A stretch of 64,000 bases of DNA, taken from contig NC_018397.1 in the NCBI RefSeq assembly GCF_000208865.1, positions 5,547,748 through 5,611,747 of the forward strand, read 5' to 3'. This stretch comes from Neospora caninum Liverpool. Lineage: Eukaryota; Apicomplexa; Conoidasida; Eucoccidiorida; Sarcocystidae. Positions 50,390 through 60,144 of this stretch are shown piece by piece; position 1 is the first letter of the stretch; every line of letters begins with the position of its first letter. The position numbers and the translations under genes are program-made. The notes below the pieces were generated by a model. That model was not told the DNA's origin. It saw only the letters and a list, made by a program, of their open reading frames with translations, and searched no databases.

Positions 50390-51858
50390 GATGGAAAAGA
50401 CGGAGGGAGCAGAGAGGGGGAGAGAGGGGAAGGGAGAGAGGGGAAGGGAGAGAGGGAGAAGAAGAGAGAGAAGAAAGAGAGGAGGAAGAGCGAAGAGAGA
50501 GCGAAGGGAGAGAGGGAGAAGAAGAGAGAGAAGAGAGGAGGAAGAGCGAAGAGAGAGCGAAGAGAGAGCGAAGAGGGAGCGAAAAGAGAAAGGAGAGAGA
50601 GAGGAGAGGGGAGACGAAGAGGGAGAAGAAGAGATGACCGTGGCGAGTGCCAGGATGCTCTTTTGTCTCTTCCTGTATTTCGACAGCGGCTGTGAGTCCA
50701 AAAAGAAGAGGCTTCGACGACGCGCGTTCTTTCCTTTTCGAGAGCGCACACGAGATAGAGGGAGGAAGAGAAGAAAACGTGCCTCTGCCCCCTTCTCTTC
50801 CTCTCCACTCTTTCTCTTTCTTTCTCTCCGCTCTTTCTCTTTCTTTCTCTTCACTCTCTCTCTCTTTCCTGATGAAGCCGCAGAGCGTCGCCAAGGCACG
50901 ACAATCTGCCCCGTCGGTGCGTGTGGCGCCCTGAGAGCTCCGCGTGCAAAGCGACGACGAGACTCCAGAAAGCTCCTCCTCCTGTTATTGTGTGTGCGTT
51001 TTGTTGCTCCTGTAGAGATAAAAACGAGAAAACTGCTCGCCTCCTGAAAACGACAGACTCCAGCTGGATGCCTGCTAGAAGAACGACACACACAACTGAA
51101 CAAAATCCCCCCTGATCTCCAATAAATGTATCACCACGCCCCTACACAGAGAAGCAAACACAAGCAATATATACATGCATGTGAAGCTCCAGCAAAAGGT
51201 CTCCCCGGGGGCTACCGTTGCGTTCTTCGCAGTAGTTTTTCGGCACACATGCGCGTCTTGGGCCTTTTCTCCTACTCTTCGGATCAGCTGCGACCGCTGT
51301 CGGCTCTCTCGCGCTGTGTAGACTCAACTGCTCCGCCTCTCTCCGGAAAGCCTTCCAGCGCGCCATCACCCGCGTCTCGCTTTTTCTGCATGCGGAGACT
51401 CCTGGCTGCCTTCGCCCCCCTCGCCTAGCAGAGCTCCTCACCTCGCCAGGAACCTAAAGAGGCTTCCCTACACAAAAAGAGACAAAAGAGAAACAGAGAG
51501 AAAGACAGAAACTGAGACAGCGTGTACGAAGCTGGAAGAGCAGAACAATTTCTCGCGGCGAGAAGGGACTGTCGACACCCTCCAGCCCCCCCCCCCCCGC
51601 CCCGCTGCGCGTTTCCAGCGCCAAGGCGAGGCTTCGACACCGAGCCGTTTCGCCTGCGTTGAAACGGGCGACGAACCGGAGACGGTCGCCTGCGCTAAGT
51701 AGCAGCCCTTTCACTTTTCCGTTTTCGAGTTACGGCCTGTTCCGACTCGAATTCTGGCGGCAGAAAAGAGAAAAAGCTTCTTTCGAGAAGCAGGGAACCG
51801 GGGTGGATTGCGCACCGCGCTCTCGCGTGAAGGGCGAGAGGCGGCATACGGTGTTACA
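50390..51858. other. 5' flank of the Ala/Ser-rich gene
   Basis: From 50395 to about 50640 the plus strand is a run of GAGAGAAGAAGAGAGAG-type units, pyrimidine-rich on the transcript side. The remainder to the tRNA gene holds no gene I can support. A poly-C run lies at 51586-51598. Confidence 0.55.
50395..50640. repeat. GA-rich degenerate repeat
   Basis: Degenerate copies of AGAGAGGGAGAAGAAGAGAG, likely in the 5' UTR of the minus-strand gene. Confidence 0.8.
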
Positions 51859-51931
51859 GGCGACGTGGCCCAATGGATAGGGCGTCTGACTTCGGATCAG
51901 AAGGTTGTGGGTTCGAGTCCCATCGTCGTCA
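51859..51931 (+). tRNA. tRNA-Arg(UCG)
   Basis: A full cloverleaf of 73 nt. Acceptor GGCGACG pairs with CGTCGTC (one G-T). The D stem is GCCC/GGGC. The anticodon stem TCTGA/TCAGA holds loop CTTCGGA, giving anticodon TCG. The T arm is GTGGG-TTCGAGT-CCCAT, and the discriminator is A. No intron. A TTTT Pol III stop lies at 51952-51955. The gene is oriented away from the adjacent minus-strand protein gene. Confidence 0.97.
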
Positions 51932-52267
51932 GCTCTCTTTCTTTCAAAAAATTTTCCGTGGGAAAGAATTTTTGCCGCTCTGCGACCTCATCGGAGAGAG
52001 GATTACTTTCTCTTGTTTTCTTTTTGGACATTCTTGTCCGCGAGACGCGACAGCCGTGCACTCGACTGGACCCCCCCCTAAAGGACCGCAACACTTTTTA
52101 ATACAGTTTTACACAAATACGCATCTAGAAATATTTTCACGTGCATATATTGGGAGAAATATTTACGCAAGCCCCCGCCTATATATATATATATCGATTT
52201 CCATGCATCTGCTCACATAAGGATATATATCGTGTGTATACGTTTCTACGTCCATCTGCATATATGC

Positions 52268-52300
<33 letters not shown>

Positions 52301-53614
52301 AGGCAAAGAGAAGGGCGTTCTGCGTTCTTTCTATCTCGGTTTTCCTTTTGTGTAATAAATGCTCTTCTCTTCGTTTATCTCCTCTCCTTTGGTTTCCCCT
52401 CGGCGATTCCGTGTGGGGTGTCGCCGGCAATTCGGGAAAGACCAGCAGTTACCACCTCCTCCGCACACGCCCGGCATTAAAAACATGAAGATTATAGGTA
52501 ACCCATGTATTGTTATTATCACATTATGAGTAGATATTGTCTCTGTGTACGAGTAATCCGCGACCCAGAACTTGTTCTGGTTGCAGGCGGTGGAGAGCAT
52601 TCGACCGTTGACACGACGTTCGCAAACGCTTCTTCCGTTTGTCGCGCTTGCGCCTCCAAGAGCGTGAAGCTTCCCAAAAGTTTTAGAATTCTTCTACTTA
52701 CAATTAAATAAGTCTCGCAACCATGCAGACTAAAATCCTCGCTCAGAGTTGCGTTCTACATCATCACTACAGAACTCGACATTGCCAAGGTAACCAGATG
52801 ACGATCTCGTGTGCTGCGGGACCTTTCGTTCTGGCCTTTTTCCTAGAGCTGTACGTCCACTTGGATCTATCTTTAATCGCCAGGTAGCATTTCGGACATG
52901 CATGGATGGTCAGCATACAACAGACAGGTATGTAAGAACGTACTTAGGCATACGAAGTAGAAAAAACCGGGTTACAAATACGTGTATAATATACACTTAT
53001 GGGCACAGATACATGTAGATATGCGTTTCAACCTGAGCTTCCATATATATATATATATATATATAATGTGAACTGAATAGGTATGCATCTCTAATCGGAC
53101 TTCAGTTGTGGAGAAACGTCTACCCATGCGCAGATATATTTAGGTAAACTCAATGCTCAACTTCTCTAAATGTGTGTATATCATTATAATTTCATCTGTC
53201 GTTATGTGTGTATGCATGTATATATATATATATATACATATACATATTGCATGCTGGCAGCGCGAAGAAGCGAGGGCAATAGCTTCGGAGAAGGTTGAAA
53301 CATCTTTGCAATTCTGGCAGTCGATTGCTTGGCAAGTGTCTGGTTCGAGTTCGGCAGGCTTCGCGCTCGAAAAAGGGCGGCATTTTGCTTGCGCGAAACA
53401 CGCACTTGTCCTCTCGGAGGTACAGAGAGGCCAGTGACAAAACATTTGAACATTAAGTTCAGTGCACCGGTCAAATACGGATTCAAAAGGGATCTTTGCC
53501 AATACCAACGGATATACCGAGCGGTATACATATATATATATATATATACATAAAATACATACATATACATACATATATATATACATATATATACATATAT
53601 ATACATATATATAC

Positions 53615-53665
<51 letters not shown>

Positions 53666-53742
53666 GATTCTGGCTTTTGTCGTATGTAGAGCGGAAGGCC
53701 GCTTCAGCGTCCCCGATCTTTCCCCTCCCTTCCGTCTCGTCC
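51932..53742. other. AT-rich spacer
   Basis: AT-rich sequence with TA runs near 52187, 52264, 53046, 53217 and 53531-53662. No gene is seen. Part must be the 3' UTR of RRP8. Confidence 0.65.
53531..53662. repeat. ATACATATAT array ending in (TA)n
   Basis: About eight copies of a roughly 10-bp TATATATACA unit followed by a long TA run, just 3' of the RRP8 stop. Confidence 0.9.
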
Positions 53743-56671
53743 TCAGCGGCGTTTATAAATACACGGTCGCAACAGCGACGCTTCGAGCCGGTCCGCCCCT
53801 TTCTTTTTTCCATCTGTCTTCGCATCGAACGCTTGGACCGGCTGCTGGCTCCTGCCTCCTTTTTTCCCCAACGCCTTCATGCTCTTCTTCCCTTCGCGTT
53901 CTTCCACTGCGTCATCTTGACGTGCGCGTCCGCCGCAGCTCTTCGTGTTGTGCTTTTTATTCTGGCGTGCGCCTTCTCTTCGAAACTCCAAGAGGATGAA
54001 GAAGGACTTGATGTTTTCCTGGCGCAGTAAACGCATGCAAAACGGAAACGCACAGCCCGACGGAAGAATATACCATTTGAAGTAAATTATTTGGAAAGAA
54101 AATCTTTCAAACACGGCTCTCCCAGTGTACCTGCAGCTTTCCCCCCGCGTGTCGGGTTCGTCAGTCAGACGCCAGGCTGCTGGAACTCCCTCAGCCACGC
54201 CCACCTAAATTTCTTCAAAAGCATAAATTAAAGATGCCACTCTCTCCTCTCCAAACAGATGCATGCAACTGCGTGAAAGGTTTTCTCCATGCGCTCCCGT
54301 CAATAGGCGTACGGTACTCACTTGATACCCGACTATGTATCGGCTTTAGTGCCCGTACATGCGTATGCATATATATATATATATATGTAAAGATGTGTAC
54401 ATTTGTATTACATATAGAGATGTAGACCAGCTTTCTCTGTATGCATTCGTGTATACTATCTTCTGTTTCTATGTGCAGATACAGAGTTATGTGATGTCGA
54501 ATAAAAGACATGCCGGCGGACTTGATCACATCTCTGTTTTCTTGGGTCGTCACCTGGTTCGAATGACGCACCGTTTTCTTCGTGCCTCCCCCTAGTCGTT
54601 CTCATACCACTGTCTCTGACTGTGGCAACACCGGGCTCTCCGTGGAACAGCAATGCTCTAGAGAGAGACGAGCTCTACGGTTTTGCTTATTCTTCTCTCG
54701 CGCAGCCGTACACACTGCATGCACCTATCCCTGTTCTGCTTTTTCGCATGCACAGCCGTACGCACTGCATGCACCAAAATCTCTTTGTTTCGTTTGTTCT
54801 GCTAATTCTCTGGACTCAATGGTTGCGTTTCCCTCTGCCCTCCTGTGTGCGTTTTGCGTCTTCTCTCTCGTCTCTTTTCCTGTATCTTTGCGCACGACCG
54901 CAGTAAGTTTCTCGCGAGCTGTGGTAAGGGGCTATTTGTTTTTGTCGGGATTTTCGCGTTTGCCCCCCGTCTCTCAGCGCATCCTCTGCAAGTGGGTTGG
55001 GCCGTACAGGAGTGCGGGTGAGCGAGAAGCCGAGGCCTTCGACTCCCCGAATAAAAGCCGATTCGTCTTGCATGCGCGAGGTGACCTCGGCAATCTTCAA
55101 CAAGCCCCTGTGCGAGAATAAGGCCACAAAAAAACAGCCCAGGTTCAGCGGCATGTAGCGATGGAGGGTGAAGCGGAGACACCACATACACACACGAGGA
55201 TGGTCAACGGAAAGCGGCAGCTCACGCCGAGTCCCGCGGACGACAAAGAAACAGCTGAGAGGCGTGCGTCTTCGAAACTGAGAGAGGCTCACCCTGGTTT
55301 GAGGACGCGGTGCGCCTCTTGCAGGAATGACGGCCAGTCCCGGCCCATGAGACTGAGGCAGAAAACCGCTGCATGGACACTCTCCGCTACCAGAGGCAGC
55401 TGCGGCACACACGGAAGCAGAGACAAAGGGGCGGAAGATGAGCGACCGAAGCGGAGAAAGCGGCGCGGAAAAAAGACGCACTCCGAGGTCTCGGCCGACC
55501 CACGCGAGAAGGCCGAAAAGGAAGGGAAAAGCAGGCGGCACAGACACGGGCGACTTACGTGGGCGATGTTGCAGGCCGTAACTTCTGGCCGAGCAGCAAC
55601 GAGATCGAAAGAGCGAATGTTCCTGGCGAGACAACGCAACGCGAACGTGCCTCAAAAGAGAAAGAAGCCATGAAATGACAAGAGCCGAACAGATTGCGTC
55701 CTCCGAGACGCTCAGCCTTCGCGGCGAAGACTTGAAACGGCGCGCTGCTTTGGCCGAAAACAAAAACAAGCGGGTCAGGAAGGGGAAAAAGATACAGACA
55801 CGAAACTGCATGTGAGAGAGTCGATGCGCACCCAATGAACGCTAGATAGGGAAACGCGAAATATGAGCGCATATGTGCCGGAATAGCTAGAGAGAAGAAA
55901 AGTGGCCGAGAGAGAAGGAAGAAAGGGAAGGAAACGGGAAGCGAGGCGGAAGCGGAAAGAGAGAAGGAAAAGAAAAGCGTGGAGGAAACGTACCGTTCCG
56001 GGAAGCTCTTGGCGAGGTCGGCGTCTCCGCAGCCTAGGTCGGCGATTCTGCGTGCGTGCGCGGATGGGAGAGAAGCAGAGAGACGAAAGGACAAAAAGAC
56101 ACGGCACCGAAATCCTCGCTATGCTTGCCGAGGGAACTGGCGATGTGCCTTTATGACATTTTGAAAAGCTTCTCGAGCTCGCTTTGGTGCACGCAAGGGT
56201 GGAAGCGACGAGCAGACAGTGAAAGGGCGAGAGCGTCCAGCGCAGGCAAGAAACGTTTCTTTTTCACTCAAGGGAACTGAAGACGGAAGAGAGAGGCATC
56301 TCCCCTATTTAAACTCAGCTAAAGGAGAGGAAGAGCGGCATCTTTCACCCTTACAAATAGACGAGGGCGAGACTTACATCCACGCAGGAGGCAACAGGCG
56401 AACCCAGGCTTTGATGTGCGTGAGCGGGTTCGAGGGCCAGTGTGTCACCTGCACTCGGTAGCCCTCGTGGTACTGCGAAAAAGCCGACAAACGCAAACAG
56501 CAGAAAACCGAGCTAAGCAGAGACGTCAAACGGACAGAAAGAAGACGAAACGTTCTTAAACACGCCTGCCCAAGACGATCGTGGACGACGACCGAGAGAG
56601 ACGTAGAAAAGCCGAGAAGCGAAAGTATCCAGTGAAACACAAAGGCAACTGAACACGCCTGAGCATATATA

Positions 56672-56702
<31 letters not shown>

Positions 56703-57771
56703 GAATAACGGTATATGCATGAATATATGTATGCACATGGATATACAATATATATAGATATATATACAGACGTGACGACATAGAAGATGTAACGATATGC
56801 GTGCAGTGCGACACATTGTTTTCCCCGGTCTGTTCTGTGTTTTCTCTCTCCGTTTCGCCACTGTTGATTCTCGAACTGCCTACTGCGTGGAAGAGTGACG
56901 GATCCTTGGTGAATGCAGCCAGGGCTTGCTCTCCAGTTGAGGTGTACAGACTCTGGTTGAGAGAGCGAAACCGGCTTCCCTGCAGCCGCTGCAAAAGCGC
57001 AGATTTTTGTGCGCCGAGCGCCTGCCTGTGTCTGCCGACCCCCTCTCGGGACATTGCCTTCTCGTCCAGGTTCATCCCCTGAGAGCGTCTTTCCCCCTTT
57101 TGCTTCCGGTCATCTCGTTCTCCTTCCAAGGCAGGAAAACCCGACTCTCCTGTCGCAGGAACACATGCATATTCTCCCTTGTCCTCGCTCTGCTGTTCTC
57201 GTCGCTCTTCCTTGCCCCTCTGTTTCTTCTTGCTTTTCTTTCCTGACCCCGAGACCACCGGGAGAGGCTCTGCCGACGGCTCTCCAGACGCTGTCTCACC
57301 CGTCTTGTTTTTTTTCCTTCTCTTCTTCTCTCGTTTCTTCGCACGAGCCTCCTCAGCCGTTCGCGTCTCCGACGAGACACCGTCTCCACTACCTCGAGCA
57401 GACAGGGACGGCACAAAAACCCCTTCTTCTTTCCTGGCGGAAAGGAGAGGCAAGTCGTGGAGCCTCCTTTCGACATGTCCCGATTCTTCTCGCTTGTCGC
57501 CCGCTTTCCGTTTTTTGGTTTTTTTCCGTACACTGCTCGAAATGCCAACCTCTTCTCTGTGTCGCTTCTTCACTAGGTTGGAGAGTTTCCCCCTCGAAGC
57601 AGCGCAGGATGAAGGCGAGGAAGAGGCAAACGAGGAGTCAAGACGGGGCGAGGAGAGAGGACGGGGCGAGGAGAGAGGACGGGGCGAGGAGTCAGGATGG
57701 GGCGAGAAGGCAAAGCGGGATCCAGCAGGTTTCTTCGCCTTCCGGCCGGAAGAAAATCGAAGGGACAGCAT
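53743..57771 (-). CDS. RRP8: RRP8, rRNA m1A methyltransferase (nucleomethylin family)
   Basis: Seven exons, 5' to 3' on minus: 57771-56884, 56472-56378, 56047-55994, 55622-55559, 55399-55293, 55107-55008 and 54018-53743, all in phase, 527 residues. The family is a nucleolar SAM-dependent enzyme that makes m1A in large-subunit rRNA. Residues 1-255 are a Lys/Arg/Ser/Glu-rich disordered head with nucleolar-signal-like [12 protein letters not shown]. The conserved domain starts near 260 ([16 protein letters not shown]) and continues with YHEGYRVQV (297), SAM motif [10 protein letters not shown] (331), FDL, FCLSLMG (380-386), [24 protein letters not shown] and the typical end LRPCIYKRR. These match RRP8 signatures exactly in order. 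An extra Lys-rich insertion precedes the last motif. The start is the first ATG after a pyrimidine-rich tract. Donors at 55993 and 55007 are GTACGT and GTACGG. Confidence 0.93.
56667..56702. repeat. (TA)n microsatellite in RRP8 intron 1
   Basis: A TA run within the first intron of RRP8. Confidence 0.9.
57632..57703. repeat. Coding 18-bp repeat in RRP8
   Basis: Four units of about GAGGAGAGAGGACGGGGC on plus. Read on minus within RRP8 exon 1 they encode SSPRPL-type hexapeptides near residue 25-45. The middle two copies are identical and the outer ones diverged. Confidence 0.9.
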
Positions 57772-58535
57772 GATGGACGCTAGGGCGAAAAGAGAAAAAA
57801 AGAATGAGGCAGTGGAAATGGGTGACGGTAGTCGGAGCGGAGAGAAAAGAAGGAATTGAAAAAGCGAGGCACAGACTTCCGATACCACCCGGACGTTTTC
57901 CCTGAAGGATGCCTCTCGACTTTTCTTCTTTGCAGATAAATATCGTAGTATATACTCCCTGGAAAAAGTTTAGAAATAATCCTGTCTCAGAGAGTATCAC
58001 TCCCAGTCTCGCTTTCTTCTGCCTCGAGTCTCTCGGGTGACACAGGCGTGCCGTGCTGCGTGATTCTCTTCTTCTTTTGAGGAGCAAGACGAGGAAGAAA
58101 CGCGCCGCTTTTCGCGGCCAGCTACTTAGCCTTCGCCCGGTTCGCCGTGGCAACTGCAGCCCTCTGCCTACTTTTCCCAGAAGGAAAATCCGCGGGAAAG
58201 CCAGTCTGGGTCCGCGGCTCTTGTTTTTTAGGAACGAAAATGAAGCGATAGACACACCAGAGCCTCTCATGAGCTTTTCCTCGAGCGTTTTTTTCTCACG
58301 CATGCGCATGCAGCAAAAAAAACGCGGCGCGCTTTTTTTGTTCTGTGGCAAGTCCGGCAGCCTTCGAAGCCCATCCGCTGAAGATGCACGACCCGCGAAA
58401 AAAAAGGACGGATCGTCGCTTTATTAGAAACGGGGAAAAGCACGCGAAACGGACGTTTTGTCCCCTCCAAGGAAGGACAAGAATCCTAAAAGCGGTTGAT
58501 AAAAGAACTTTTCTCTTTTAAAAAAAACGAAAAAC
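57772..58535. other. RRP8 5' flank
   Basis: The spacer between the RRP8 start and tRNA-Lys, which lies upstream on the same strand. No coding sequence is supported. It should contain the RRP8 promoter. Confidence 0.55.
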
Positions 58536-58608
58536 AGCCGACGACGGGGCTCGAACCCGCGACCACGAGGTTAAGAGCCTCGCGCTCTACCGACTGAGCT
58601 ACATCGGC
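58536..58608 (-). tRNA. tRNA-Lys(CUU)
   Basis: Read on minus: acceptor GCCGATG pairs with CGTCGGC (one T-G). The D arm is GCTC/GAGC. The anticodon stem CGAGG/CCTCG has loop CTCTTAA, giving anticodon CTT. The T arm is GCGGG-TTCGAGC-CCCGT. No intron. The base in the discriminator position is U (T), unusual for tRNA-Lys. A T-rich Pol III stop follows (A run at 58520-58534 on plus). Confidence 0.96.
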
Positions 58609-60144
58609 GAGAACCGAGGGACTATTCCTTCGCCGAGCACCGAGGCTCCTCAAGCGAAAATTGAGAGAAGCGAGAGATGGCTGAGAGATTCGAAGGCGAC
58701 GGCACGGGAAGAAAAGGTGTTTTGGCGCAAGGCCAGGCTCCGCAAAAAGACGGAGAGTGCGGAAGCACAAATGGCGTGTCGATGTTTTCTCAGCGTTTCA
58801 GGCGGGTGTGCAGGTGGCGAAAAAGGTTTTTTCCCTTCCCGCTTTTCGGTCCAGCTACGAGGCCATTCTTTCTGACAGCATGTTAGCGTATCGAGTAAGA
58901 GAGAAGGGACAGGACCGACAGAAAAGAGTTAGAGAGGTAGCGAAAAGAATAAAGGGCAGAGGAAAGGGGAGAGAGAGGGGAGTAAGAGATAAAGGATAGA
59001 GGAGTGACGAAAGAGGAACAGAAAGAGAAGAGAGAAAGAGGAAGAGAAAGAGAAGAGAGGAAGAAGAAGAGAAAGAGAAGAGAGAAAGAGGAACAGAAAG
59101 GGACGAGAGAAAGAGGAAGAGAAGAGAGAAAGAGCAAGAGAGATCAAGCTCGCCGTGTGTCGTCCTTCCTCCTCGCGCAGCAGCTGTTGTCGAGAGGTAG
59201 CGCGAGGGAGAGACACGAAAAAAACCCGAGCTGTGCACCGAGAAGAACCAAGCAGAAGAAAGAAAAGGTGAGGGCGAGAAGAAGGAGAGGATGGAACAGC
59301 AGTGAACGGGAAAATGTGCTTGTAACAGAAAGAGATATAGCTGGGGGAAACGGAGATATTCCATGGACCGTTGAGGTTTCTACCGCTTCTCGACGCAGCT
59401 AGGTGTGCTGTAGAAGCGACAGGAAACTCCATGCATGCGGGCGAGAAACGCGGCAGAACGCAAAACAGCTTGCTCCGAGCGCCTTGTACGCTTCTCCTTC
59501 ATCTCCTCTCTCTCTTATTATTCTCCTTTATCTCTTCTTCGTCTTCTCCTTTATCTCTTCTTTATCTGTTCTTCTCCTTTATCTCTTCTTCTCCTTCATC
59601 TCTTCTTTATCTCTTCTCCTCCATTATCTCTTCTCCATTATCTCTTCTTCATCTCTTCTTCTCCATTATCTCTTCTTCTCCATTATCTCTTCTTTATCTC
59701 TTCTTCACCATTATCTCTTCTTCTCCATTATCTCTTCTTCATCTCTCCTTCTCTGTGGCTGCTCACCCCTCCGCGCCCACCTCGATCTTTCTCGGTGTGG
59801 CCGCGGGCGGCTTCCTGTCTGTATATTGTTTTCTCTCGCCTCGAGACGCTCGTCTTTTCCTGCGTCTTTCTCTCGTCCAATGTGTGTTTTCTGGAGGCCG
59901 ACGCTCTCTTCCCTCTTCGCTTGCCGAGCTGCCTGAGAGCTGCCACGCGTATTCCCCCGAGGCGAGATTCAAGCCCGCAGTTGGCCCGTGTCTCTTCCAT
60001 CTCGCTCCTGGCTTAAAACGCCTTCTTTCTCTGCCGCCTCTGTTCTCGCTCCTCTGTTCCCTCTCCTCTGTTCTCTCTTCGCTCTCCTCTCTCTTTCTCT
60101 CCCCTTTCTGTCTCTTTCTTTTTTGTTTCCTCTCTTCTCTCGCG
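58609..60144. other. ALG5 5' flank with two low-complexity tracts
   Basis: Contains a GA-rich tract (about 58960-59145) and a CTTCTTCTCCATTATCT-type repeat (59488-59752). Pyrimidine-rich sequence then runs directly up to the ALG5 ATG. Frames running through these tracts, including one that joins the ALG5 frame upstream, are judged non-coding. Confidence 0.6.
59488..59752. repeat. CTTCTTCTCCATTATCT degenerate tandem repeat
   Basis: About fifteen variants of TTATCTCTTCTTCTCCA on plus, probably in the 5' UTR or proximal promoter of ALG5. Confidence 0.9.

Noticed and set aside
59371..60144. In-frame upstream extension of ALG5
   Set aside because: It translates the CTTCTT/ATTATC repeat into Ser/Leu/Phe repeats. 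The ATG at 60145 is followed at once by a normal membrane anchor.
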